64,000 nt of DNA, taken from NCBI RefSeq assembly GCF_000170795.1, contig NZ_ABCM01000024.1, positions 17,192 through 81,191 on the forward strand. Reading direction: 5' to 3'. The first letter of the stretch is position 1. Each line of letters starts with the position of its first letter. The notes below the pieces were generated by a model. The model saw nothing but the letters and a program-made list of their open reading frames with translations, was not told where the DNA came from and ran no database searches. The position numbers were made by a program, and so were the translations under genes. Shown in pieces: positions 1-8,028 of the stretch. The DNA is from Pedobacter sp. BAL39. GTDB lineage: Bacteria; Bacteroidota; Bacteroidia; Sphingobacteriales; Sphingobacteriaceae.

Positions 1-309
1 TTGGATATACCATGAATTCCACAAGTAATCGGCCTCTGAGGTACGTATTTCATACCGGAAAATCTTACCTTCTGTATCTCCCATATTTACAGTAACCTGC
101 ATCAGCTCATTGTTAACACGCTGACTGCGGTTCATATTTGCAGACACCATCTCGGTCAGTGCCGGGGCCAGCAATGATTGTGGAGTGGCATAGGCAATTG
201 CATTGGGATTTGTATTAAGTTCCTTGAAATCCTTTTTACACGACCCCATGGTAATGGCCATACTTAAAAGGATAGCTATTTTTATATTTTGATTAAAGTT
301 CTTTTTCAT
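1..309 (-). CDS. SusD/RagB-family outer-membrane lipoprotein (5' part only)
   Basis: The first 103 codons of a SusD-like surface lipoprotein, cut by the window start. SusD proteins bind an oligosaccharide or other nutrient and cap the paired SusC porin. Seen: an N-terminal signal ending in the lipobox-like MGSC at about residues 21-24, followed by KKDFKELNTNPNA and YATPQSLLAPAL, the usual start of the SusD_2-type subgroup. The ATG is at 309-307. It lies 24 bp downstream of the susC stop, so both are probably one transcript. Substrate cannot be told from this fragment. Family call is firm; the rest of the gene lies outside the window. Confidence 0.85.
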   Translation of the reverse strand, partial: MKKNFNQNIKIAILLSMAITMGSCKKDFKELNTNPNAIAYATPQSLLAPALTEMVSANMNRSQRVNNELMQVTVNMGDTEGKIFRYEIRTSEADYLWNSWYIQ

Positions 310-333
310 CTTGAGTATAATTTCAATTCCTAA

Positions 334-3300
334 CTATAAACCTACGGTGATGTTTAACCCGAATGACCTGGTTGAAGGAAACTGTCCATATTCAAATCCC
401 CTATTGATGTTGGCGCCATCCAGGGTACCAAACTCAGGATCAAATATTGGCCATTTGGTGATGGTGAGCAGATCCCTACCGAATACCCCAACCGTCACTC
501 GCTGCAGCCCCAGATGGCCGGCATATTTTGCAGGAAGGGTGTAGTCAAAACGCGCCTCTCTCAATTTGATGTAGTCGGTGGAATAGGTGGTTCCCTCCAC
601 ATTGTCCCTTCCGTAATGCGCAGTATAATAAGTCCATGCATCCCTGGAAATGACGTCATTTGGCCTGAAGGAGCCGTCTGTATTTCTTTGTACTCCTTTA
701 CCAATAATGCCGTTGTAACGTCCAGGTAGGGTATTGGTAGTCTTTCCCTGTTCTGCAAGTACCGCAGCAGAAAGAGAGTAGGCTTCAGCTCCATACTGGG
801 AATCGAACAGGAAGCTGAAGGAGAAGTCTTTGTATTTAAAGTTGTTGCCTATACTGGCTTTCCATGCCGGGTTGGTATTTCCGATATATTTCATTTCAGT
901 GCTGATGATCGGAGATCCGTTTTGATCATAAATGATCTGCCCGTCAGGTGCACGTTCATAACCCCTTCCATAAAGATCACCCATGCTGCCCCCCGGGCGT
1001 GCAATAATGGCACCGCGGCTACCAGGACCATTCTGCAGGATCATCTCCCCAAGATCAGAGGTCAGCTCCACGATCCTGTTGCTGTTTGCGGCAAAAGTGG
1101 TAAAGATGTTCCAGTTCAGGCCAGTTTTACTTTTCAGAGGTGTACCATTCGCTGCGATCTCAATTCCCTGGTTGCGCACAAGACCGGCATTTACCACAAC
1201 CGTTCTGTATCCAGAGGACGCGTCTACTACTGAGGAAAGAATCTGATTATTCGTGTTTCCTTTATAAAGCGCAATGTCAATACCGATCCTGCTGTCAAAG
1301 AAACGTACATCTGCACCAACCTCATAACTAACGGTAAGGAGAGATTTCAGATTTGGGTTTGCACGCTGAGATGGGTTGGCCAGGCCCCCCGGAAAATTAG
1401 GTATGGAGTTGTAGAAAACAGATGTACGATAGGCCTCATTTTCCCCACTACCTACTCCCGCTACCGAAGCCCTGATCTTGGCAAAAGAAACGGCCTTTGG
1501 CATCTCCAGCACCTCCGACAGCAGGAAGCTGGCATTTGCTGAAGGATAGAAAAAGGACACATTGGAAGTGCTCATCGGACTGGCCAGGATACTGCTCCAG
1601 TCATTTCTGCCCGTTACATCCAGGAAGAGGTAGTCTTTATAGCTGGCCGTAAATAAACCATATAAACTATTGATCACATATTTACTCCTGTAAGGAAAGG
1701 GAACAGTCACCCCCGCAGCATTCGCCAGCGAATAAACTCCTGCATAAGCCATTGAATCGGCACGCAGTTCGTCTTTTGTATAGGTATTCTTTAATGTACT
1801 TCCCCCAACTGATGCGGATACATCAAAATCCTTCCCTATTTTTTTTGAGTAACGTAAGAGCCAGTCGCTGTTCATCTCCTTCGAAAAAATGTTCTGCGTA
1901 CGGAACATCCCCTTTCTGAAGCGTTCAGTATCGTAAGGTTTCTGCTGGGTGCGTTTGTCCTGCGACTGATCCAGGGCTGTTCTTACCATCAGGCTCAGGT
2001 CTTTCGTGAAATGATAAGTCGCCTGGATATTTCCGGTGATCCCATCTCTGTTGGAGGTGTTCAGCATCTCATTGGAGATCAGATATGGATTATCCGGGTA
2101 ACTGCTGAAAGGAAAACTTTGTTTAATGTTTTCCTGACCTGGCAGCCAGTAATCTTTTAACCAATCGATAGATGCACTTGGTTGCCAGAACAAGTACCAG
2201 TACATGATCGACTGGTTATTATATCCCGTCGAAGGCAGGTTGTCGCTCGACTTGTTGTTGTAGTTTACCTTTGCCGCAATCTGCAGTTTATCATTTACTT
2301 TCTGATTGATGGATAATGCAACAGAAGTACGGTCATATCCCGTATTCGGCAGTATCCATTTGTTGTTTACATTTGTAGCAGAAAACCTCGCTGAAGTATT
2401 TTCATTCCCTCCATCCAACGTGACGCTATTGGTAAACGTACGGCCGGTATCAAAAAACTTCCTGGAATCATTTACATAAGGTACCCATGGTGTCCGCACG
2501 GTCGACTGTGTATGGGTAATGGGATCGTACTGAAAATATTCCTGCCCGTTAAACTTGGGCCCCCACGCAGAACTGGTACTCCGTGTGCTCGGACCGTCCG
2601 CAGAGGCGTTATAAGAATAATAATTGTCACCATCAACGCCCTGTCCGTATTCATATTGCAGGTCCGGCCAGCGGTTGATGCTTTCAATAGCGGTATTCGA
2701 GGTCAGCGTCACACCGACTCCTTTTTGCTTGCGTCCGGATTTAGTAGTGATGATGATGGCACCATTTGCACCACGCTGCCCATATAATGCAGCTGCACCA
2801 GGGCCTTTTAAGACGGTTACATTTTCAATGTCTTCTGGATTGATATCTCCCAGTCCGCTACCATAATCCACTGGCGAATCATTATCACTGAGGTATCCGG
2901 AACCTCCATAGCCTGTGGCACGACCACTTCCCTGATTAATGATCACTCCGTCAATCACCACAAGCGCGTCATTCGCACCGGTAAGGTTGTTCTCTCCACG
3001 CAGGATAATTTTATTGGAGCCCGCAGGACCACCATTTGACCTCACCAGGTTTAAACCCGCCACCTTTCCAGATAAGGCATCTGTCCAGTTGTTGGACAGC
3101 GCTTTCGTCAGGTCTTCACCTTTGACTGTAGTAGTAGAATATCCCAGTGATTTTTCGTCTCTCTTGATGCCGAGTGCAGTGACGACCACCTCTTCAAGGT
3201 CACTGGCGTTGCTGCTCAGCTGGATGATGACCTCCTTCTGATCTGCCTGATAGGTTCTCTTTTGAAGGGCATATCCCAGCATATTAAACGAAAGCTCGGC

Positions 3301-3582
3301 TCCTTTGGGCACCCAGATGTTAAAGACACCATCGTTATTGGTAACCCCCAGCACTTTACGGCTCTGGTCGGAAATGGTCACACCCGGCAGTGGGTTGCCG
3401 TCGGCATGGTCCCGCACCACTCCCCTGATGTTGATGTTGACCTGAACTGATTGTTGCTCAAATGACGTTTTCGTCGCGGCTACTAATATTTGCGGAACCT
3501 GCACACACACCGATCCGAGTGCCAAAATTACACCAATGGATCTCTTTGACATTCGCAGATGATAAGTAGAAATTTTATTCAT
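334..3582 (-). CDS. SusC/RagA-family TonB-linked outer-membrane receptor
   Basis: A TonB-dependent outer-membrane transporter of the SusC class, about 1,080 residues, normal for the family. Order seen: a signal sequence with the motif HLRMSKRS; a carboxypeptidase-regulatory-like domain (RGVVRDHADGNPLPGVTIS); a TonB-box-like stretch LEEVVVTALGIKR; a plug domain (LSGKVAGLNLVRSNGG, then VIDGVIIN); a long beta-barrel; and an aromatic-poor C-terminal strand SFGLNITVGL. I chose ATG 3582 (MNKIS); an in-frame ATG at 3615 would add 11 basic residues. The susD partner follows directly. No sigma/anti-sigma genes lie beside it, so its regulation is not visible here. Substrate unknown. Confidence 0.92.
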   Translation of the reverse strand: MNKISTYHLRMSKRSIGVILALGSVCVQVPQILVAATKTSFEQQSVQVNINIRGVVRDHADGNPLPGVTISDQSRKVLGVTNNDGVFNIWVPKGAELSFNMLGYALQKRTYQADQKEVIIQLSSNASDLEEVVVTALGIKRDEKSLGYSTTTVKGEDLTKALSNNWTDALSGKVAGLNLVRSNGGPAGSNKIILRGENNLTGANDALVVIDGVIINQGSGRATGYGGSGYLSDNDSPVDYGSGLGDINPEDIENVTVLKGPGAAALYGQRGANGAIIITTKSGRKQKGVGVTLTSNTAIESINRWPDLQYEYGQGVDGDNYYSYNASADGPSTRSTSSAWGPKFNGQEYFQYDPITHTQSTVRTPWVPYVNDSRKFFDTGRTFTNSVTLDGGNENTSARFSATNVNNKWILPNTGYDRTSVALSINQKVNDKLQIAAKVNYNNKSSDNLPSTGYNNQSIMYWYLFWQPSASIDWLKDYWLPGQENIKQSFPFSSYPDNPYLISNEMLNTSNRDGITGNIQATYHFTKDLSLMVRTALDQSQDKRTQQKPYDTERFRKGMFRTQNIFSKEMNSDWLLRYSKKIGKDFDVSASVGGSTLKNTYTKDELRADSMAYAGVYSLANAAGVTVPFPYRSKYVINSLYGLFTASYKDYLFLDVTGRNDWSSILASPMSTSNVSFFYPSANASFLLSEVLEMPKAVSFAKIRASVAGVGSGENEAYRTSVFYNSIPNFPGGLANPSQRANPNLKSLLTVSYEVGADVRFFDSRIGIDIALYKGNTNNQILSSVVDASSGYRTVVVNAGLVRNQGIEIAANGTPLKSKTGLNWNIFTTFAANSNRIVELTSDLGEMILQNGPGSRGAIIARPGGSMGDLYGRGYERAPDGQIIYDQNGSPIISTEMKYIGNTNPAWKASIGNNFKYKDFSFSFLFDSQYGAEAYSLSAAVLAEQGKTTNTLPGRYNGIIGKGVQRNTDGSFRPNDVISRDAWTYYTAHYGRDNVEGTTYSTDYIKLREARFDYTLPAKYAGHLGLQRVTVGVFGRDLLTITKWPIFDPEFGTLDGANINRGFEYGQFPSTRSFGLNITVGL

Positions 3583-3751
3583 ACGCTTTTTTAACTCTTT
3601 GATAATTTGCTGCAAAGATCAACGCGAGCTCATTAAGAAACCGTTAACACCTCGTTAACCTTACTTTAACCGCTTGTCACTTTTATCTGCATTTATCATT
3701 AGCTGAAAATCTGTTATCAGAAATTTCATCATCCCTTAATATTATGATTGA

Positions 3752-3759
3752 TATTTTTG
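3752..3759 (+). promoter_or_regulatory. Bacteroidota-type -7 promoter element (TATTTTTG) for the DUF47 gene
   Basis: Matches the TAnnTTTG consensus and ends 19 bp before the ATG at 3779. No clear TTG was found at the -33 position, so this is a motif match only. Confidence 0.45.
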
Positions 3760-3778
3760 AGTGTATATCGAATCAGCC

Positions 3779-4420
3779 ATGAACAATCTTTTCAAAATTT
3801 TCATTCCGAAGGATAAAAAGTTCCAGCCTTTATTTGAACAGTGCGGCGGAAATCTGGTCGCCATTTCTGAGACCCTCTTACTTGCGCTGACCACTACTGA
3901 TGAAGAAGTGCGAAAGAATTATATTAAAGACATCGAACGAATGGAACATACAGGAGCACTAATTCGCACAAAAGTATTCCTCGGCCTCAGCACCAGTATG
4001 ATCACTCCATTCAGCAGAGAAGACATCCATTCACTGATCAGTTCATTATACGCCATTGCCGATCATATCTATAATGTGGCCATCAATATTGATCTCTATC
4101 ATATCCTGGAACTTAACAAGCCCATGATCCGAATGGCGCAACTACTCAAAGAGATGTGCAAAGACCTCAACCTTGCCTTAGCGGAACTCCGGAACTTCAG
4201 AAATGCACGCCTGATCTCTGAAGTGTGCCTGAGAATCTACAAAGGTGAAAGCCAAGCCGATCAGATTTGTCACCACACCCTTGCTGATCTATTTGAATCA
4301 CAAATGGACACCATCGAGCTCATCAAACAAAAAGAAATCCTGCAGACACTCGAACTGGCCACTGATAAATGTGATGACGTCGCAAACGTACTGGAAAGCA
4401 TCCTCATCAAAAACGGTTAA
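3779..4420 (+). CDS. DUF47 family protein (PhoU-like phosphate transport regulator)
   Basis: A 213-residue cytoplasmic helical-bundle protein of the DUF47/PhoU-divergent family. Relatives usually sit beside a Pit-type phosphate transporter and are thought to control it. Seen: the family-typical opening NNLFKIFIPKDKKFQPLFEQ, the segment EDIHSLISSLYAIADHIYN, and a mostly helical C-terminus. I chose ATG 3779 over the upstream in-frame ATG at 3761, because the homologous sequence starts at MNNLF and a -7 element ends at 3759. No transporter gene is adjacent: susC is divergent upstream and an unrelated membrane protein follows. Role in phosphate uptake is inferred from the family. Confidence 0.85.
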   Translation: MNNLFKIFIPKDKKFQPLFEQCGGNLVAISETLLLALTTTDEEVRKNYIKDIERMEHTGALIRTKVFLGLSTSMITPFSREDIHSLISSLYAIADHIYNVAINIDLYHILELNKPMIRMAQLLKEMCKDLNLALAELRNFRNARLISEVCLRIYKGESQADQICHHTLADLFESQMDTIELIKQKEILQTLELATDKCDDVANVLESILIKNG

Positions 4421-4478
4421 AACACATTTTTTCCATTTTCAATGCATCTCTGCTTGCAAATTCAATTATTAATACCTT

Positions 4479-4500
4479 ACTTTGAATTACAAAGTACTTT
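4479..4500 (+). promoter_or_regulatory. Palindromic operator, copy 1 (ACTTTG-N5-CAAAGT extended by ACTTT)
   Basis: An inverted repeat, ACTTTG and CAAAGT around a 5-bp spacer, runs into AAAGTACTTT, itself a perfect palindrome. It ends 1 bp before the ATG of the 4502 gene and overlaps the place where a -7 element (TTTG) would lie. An almost identical copy (one mismatch in 22 bp) lies at 5438-5459. The winged-helix protein encoded at 5119-5421 is the likely ligand, by inference. Confidence 0.7.
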
Positions 4501-4501
4501 T

Positions 4502-5122
4502 ATGGAAGACAAAGATCTCTATACCGAACTTAGCTCAATCAGGAACCTGATGGAGCGTTCAGCAAAATTCATATCGCTGAGTGGCCTGTCCGGGATACTC
4601 GCAGGAATATATGCCCTCATTGGCGCATGGCTGGGCTACATTCAGGTGTACGGCAATCGCCTGACCCTGAGTTACAGAGACAACTACATTTCCGAAGAGG
4701 AGATCATTGTCAGGTTATTCATTATTGCCCTGGCTGTACTGGTACTTTCCTTGGGATCTGGAATATTGCTTACACTACGCAAGGCGGCACGCAAAAAACA
4801 AAATGTATGGAATCCCAGCAGCAAAAAGTTATTGTTCAGTATGTCCGTCCCCTTATTAACCGGAGGTTGTCTCCTGCTTATACTGATGTTTCGCGGTTAC
4901 TATGGCATCATTGCTCCGGCAAGCCTGATCTTTTATGGTCTGGCACTGGTAGCAGCCAGCAATTATACATTTGAAGATGTCAAATGGCTGGGCATTATGG
5001 AAATCATCCTCGGATTGGTAGCAGCACTCTTTCCGGGTTACGGCATTGTCTTCTGGGCCATAGGCTTCGGCTTACTACACATCATTTACGGTTCCATCAT
5101 GCACTTTAAATACGACAGGTGA
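4502..5122 (+). CDS. Multi-pass inner-membrane protein of unknown function, partner of the regulator
   Basis: A 206-residue protein that I do not recognise as a named family. Seen: a short soluble N-terminus (EDKDLYTELSSIRNLMERS) followed by about five or six hydrophobic segments, including a glycine-rich hairpin (LSGLSGILAGIYALIGAW), and a final segment ending in a short basic tail. I chose ATG 4502, right after operator copy 1, rather than the upstream ATG at 4442, which would place the operator inside the coding region. It overlaps the following regulator gene by 4 bp (GTGA), so the two are translationally coupled. It may be a membrane sensor or partner for that regulator; this is inference from gene order only. 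Confidence 0.75.
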   Translation: MEDKDLYTELSSIRNLMERSAKFISLSGLSGILAGIYALIGAWLGYIQVYGNRLTLSYRDNYISEEEIIVRLFIIALAVLVLSLGSGILLTLRKAARKKQNVWNPSSKKLLFSMSVPLLTGGCLLLILMFRGYYGIIAPASLIFYGLALVAASNYTFEDVKWLGIMEIILGLVAALFPGYGIVFWAIGFGLLHIIYGSIMHFKYDR

Positions 5123-5421
5123 AATCAGCATTAGAACATTTTGACAAAGCTTTTGAGAACCGTATACGTCTACAGGTCATGAGCATTCTTGTGGCCAATG
5201 AAAACTATGACTTCAATTCGCTGAAGGAACTGCTGGAAGTGACGGATGGCAATCTCGCCTCTCACCTGAAAGCGCTTGAAAAAGAAGAATACATCAACGT
5301 CTACAAGTCTTTTCTAGGCCGAAAGCCCAATACAAGCTATGCGGCCTCTGATAAGGGGAGAATGGCCTTCATGAAACACCTGGAAGCCCTGGAAAATTTA
5401 ATCAGACAACAGAAACAGTAA
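5119..5421 (+). CDS. Winged-helix transcriptional regulator (HTH_34 type)
   Basis: A compact 100-residue winged-helix DNA-binding protein. Seen: an opening helix AFENRIRLQVMSILVAN, the helix-turn-helix NSLKELLEVTDGNLASHLKAL, and a wing segment KSFLGRKPNTSYAASDKGR, the standard layout of the HTH_34 (ArsR/MarR-like) family. The start is GTG 5119, overlapping the upstream stop (GTGA). The two identical-type palindromes at 4479-4500 and 5438-5459 flank its transcription unit and the next one, so it most likely represses its own operon and the exosortase operon. No ligand-binding domain or metal-binding cysteine cluster is visible; the inducing signal may come through the coupled membrane protein. 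Confidence 0.88.
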   Translation: MKSALEHFDKAFENRIRLQVMSILVANENYDFNSLKELLEVTDGNLASHLKALEKEEYINVYKSFLGRKPNTSYAASDKGRMAFMKHLEALENLIRQQKQ

Positions 5422-5437
5422 TTTTTTTTACCGCTAT

Positions 5438-5459
5438 ACTTTGAAATACAAAGTACTTT
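5438..5459 (+). promoter_or_regulatory. Palindromic operator, copy 2, in front of the exosortase operon
   Basis: The same element as at 4479-4500, with one changed base in the central spacer. It lies 34 bp before the ATG at 5494 and overlaps a possible -7 element (ATACTTTG, one or two mismatches to TAnnTTTG). Its position suggests repression of the VIT-xrtN-creD transcript. Confidence 0.7.
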
Positions 5460-5493
5460 CGAAATAAATAGTTAACCTCCTAATTCAAATAAA

Positions 5494-8028
5494 ATGAACA
5501 CTTTAATCAAAAAAAACGATCCTTTTAGAACAGACACCTTACACTGGACAGGCATCATGTCGATCATCGTTTCAGCATCCTTTCTTCTTGTCGATGACCT
5601 GTTAGCGATAAAAAATCCAGAATTCAACTCCTTCATCATCTGTTATGGGATTACAGCAATATATAGTCTTGCCGTACTGGCGAGAACCCTAACCAGGTAC
5701 AGATGGTGGCTTTCTAAAGGACCACTGCATCATACCGCATTGATGCTGGTACTCTGGTTTATCAGCGCTTTCTCACTGAACAAAGAAATGAATATCTTTG
5801 AAAACTCCGGTCCATGGCTTTCAGTCACTGTATTTCTTGCCTCATTAGCCCTTATCGCCGCGACTTTCCACGAGCGTCTGCCCAGATTTATCAAAGGCGT
5901 TCTGGCATTTATGCTTGGTGCTGCGACGCTGCTGTTCAGTTACTACGCAATCTATCTCATCCCCTTTTACCTCATCGGCGGATTGGCAGCCATACTTATC
6001 GGAGTATCTCTGCATGTGTTCATTCCACTGTTCCTGGTCATTGTCAGCATTAAGTTTATTCTGAGAATGACACGCAGCACCTCAGGCCTGGGTTATATGG
6101 CAGCACTAGGCGCTGGTTTGCCTGTAATCCTGCTTATTGCATTCATTTTTCAATGGAATCAGCTCCATCGGAAAGTAAAAAGTATCCAGAACAACGATAC
6201 ACTCAAGGAGAATAAATTGCCCGAATGGGTCGTCATTGCACAGGAACTGCCATCTACCCCAATTACAGAGAAATTTCTAAAAGCAGGTCTTGTTTACAGC
6301 ATTCCGGCAAGCGATGGCAACTGGTTTTGGGGAAACTTCGGAGGATCAGGATTTGAGGAAGCCAGAAAACATGATCCACTGGTGGTCATTGCCAGCCTAT
6401 TCTGCGGCACAGCTAGTATTGGCGATGATGACAGAATTAAGATCCTGAAATCCATTTACAACTCCCGTCATCTCGCACAGGAGCGGCTATGGTCGGGTGA
6501 CCATCTGGCAACCTCCAATGTGGTCACCAACATCAAAGTCTACCCGGAATACCGGTTGGCTTACACTGAAAAAACCATCAGCATTGAAAACTTAAGTACC
6601 TCCAGATGGACCCGGGACGAAGAGGCCATCTATACCTTCCATCTCCCAGAGGGCTCTGTGGCTTCATCACTATCCTTATGGATCAATGGACTGGAAGAAA
6701 AATCCAGGCTGACAACAAAAGGAAAAGCTGACAGCGCCTACAAAACCATAGTTGGTGTCGAAGTGAGAGACCCATCTGTGCTCCATTGGCAGGAAGGCAA
6801 TGCCATCACTGTAAGGGTATTTCCATGTAATAAAAAAGAAAAACGTAAGTTCAGGATTGGCATCACCAGTCCGCTGAAAGCTGAAAACGGTAGGTTAACA
6901 CTTGAAAATTCCTGGTTTGAAGGACCGTCAGCGGAAAAAGCATCCGAAGTAGTTCAGCTCAGCTTCTCTAATCCGCCAGAAGCCATAGATACGGATTTGA
7001 AAATACAGGAAAATGGCAGCTACAAGCGGGAGAGAAGCTATCTGGACCGATGGAACATCAGCTTCGCCGAAGAAGCGATCTCCACACAACCTTTTTCGTT
7101 TGCGGGTTCATCCTACAGGCTAAGGAAAAGCACGAATGCTAAAGTTGGGTTCAAACCCGAATCTGTTTACCTGGACATCAATGGCAGCTGGTCGCGCGAA
7201 GATCTGGATGCGCTCTGGCCGGAGATCAAAAAGATGAAAGTTTATGCATATAATGAGCAACTGATCCGTTTAACTGAACAGAACCTGGATCAGCAATACG
7301 AAATGCTCCACGACAGGAACTTCAGCCTGTTCCCGCTTTATAAAATATCATCACCGGGAACATCACTATTGATTAGCAAAAGTAATGAACGTTCGCCCAA
7401 TCTTGGTGACCTTGAGGGCAGCTCCTTTCAAAAGCGTAGCTCGGCCTACCTCATCAATGCTGAGCGCGTTCATCTCTATAACATTGGCGAATCATTGAGC
7501 CCTTACTTGAAAACACTAAAGGAATTTAACAGCTTCCGGTATATGCAAGGCAGCTGCAACACATTAGTTCAGCAGCTACAAAAACAGCAATGGCTGGAAA
7601 CCACAGCCCAACCCACCGTTCTGGATATCCAGGGATCGGGAATGTCCATTGAACAGCTGACTGCTGAGCAAAAAGGCACCGCACCTGACCACCTGCTCCG
7701 GCTTTTTGCTTACAATGACATCCTTAAAAAAGTAGGTAAAACTTATTTTGAGCGGAATTATGTTCAGGATGATCTACTAAAAACAGCCGACCAAGCCTTC
7801 ATCGTTTCTCCGGTCTCCAGTCTTGTTGTGCTTGAAAAAAAGGACGATTATGATCGTTTTGGTATCGATGAAAGCAAGGATAGCCTGAAAAATGCGTCGA
7901 TCCAGTCTTCAGGTGCTGCACCTGAGCCGCAGGAGTGGATACTCATCATTCTGGTAGCTGCCATAATGGGCCACTTTTTATACCGTTCAGACTACCGCAA
8001 TCAGCTCAAAACACTATGGAAACACTAA
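5494..8028 (+). CDS. XrtN-system VIT domain protein with PEP-type C-terminal sorting signal
   Basis: An 844-residue membrane protein matching the XrtN-system VIT family. Seen in order: about seven hydrophobic segments in residues 17-217; an extracytoplasmic part with a VIT-like domain at roughly 346-460 (NVVTNIKVYPEYRLAYTEKT, then SLSLWINGLE); a later segment VYLDINGSWSREDL, which may be a vWA-like fold whose MIDAS motif is not canonical; and a tail with PEP at 810-812, a hydrophobic stretch ILIILVAAIMGHFLY and a basic end. PEP, membrane helix and basic cluster together are the signature of exosortase substrates. Its stop overlaps the exosortase start by 13 bp. It is the only candidate substrate visible. 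Biological role unknown. Confidence 0.85.
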   Translation: MNTLIKKNDPFRTDTLHWTGIMSIIVSASFLLVDDLLAIKNPEFNSFIICYGITAIYSLAVLARTLTRYRWWLSKGPLHHTALMLVLWFISAFSLNKEMNIFENSGPWLSVTVFLASLALIAATFHERLPRFIKGVLAFMLGAATLLFSYYAIYLIPFYLIGGLAAILIGVSLHVFIPLFLVIVSIKFILRMTRSTSGLGYMAALGAGLPVILLIAFIFQWNQLHRKVKSIQNNDTLKENKLPEWVVIAQELPSTPITEKFLKAGLVYSIPASDGNWFWGNFGGSGFEEARKHDPLVVIASLFCGTASIGDDDRIKILKSIYNSRHLAQERLWSGDHLATSNVVTNIKVYPEYRLAYTEKTISIENLSTSRWTRDEEAIYTFHLPEGSVASSLSLWINGLEEKSRLTTKGKADSAYKTIVGVEVRDPSVLHWQEGNAITVRVFPCNKKEKRKFRIGITSPLKAENGRLTLENSWFEGPSAEKASEVVQLSFSNPPEAIDTDLKIQENGSYKRERSYLDRWNISFAEEAISTQPFSFAGSSYRLRKSTNAKVGFKPESVYLDINGSWSREDLDALWPEIKKMKVYAYNEQLIRLTEQNLDQQYEMLHDRNFSLFPLYKISSPGTSLLISKSNERSPNLGDLEGSSFQKRSSAYLINAERVHLYNIGESLSPYLKTLKEFNSFRYMQGSCNTLVQQLQKQQWLETTAQPTVLDIQGSGMSIEQLTAEQKGTAPDHLLRLFAYNDILKKVGKTYFERNYVQDDLLKTADQAFIVSPVSSLVVLEKKDDYDRFGIDESKDSLKNASIQSSGAAPEPQEWILIILVAAIMGHFLYRSDYRNQLKTLWKH

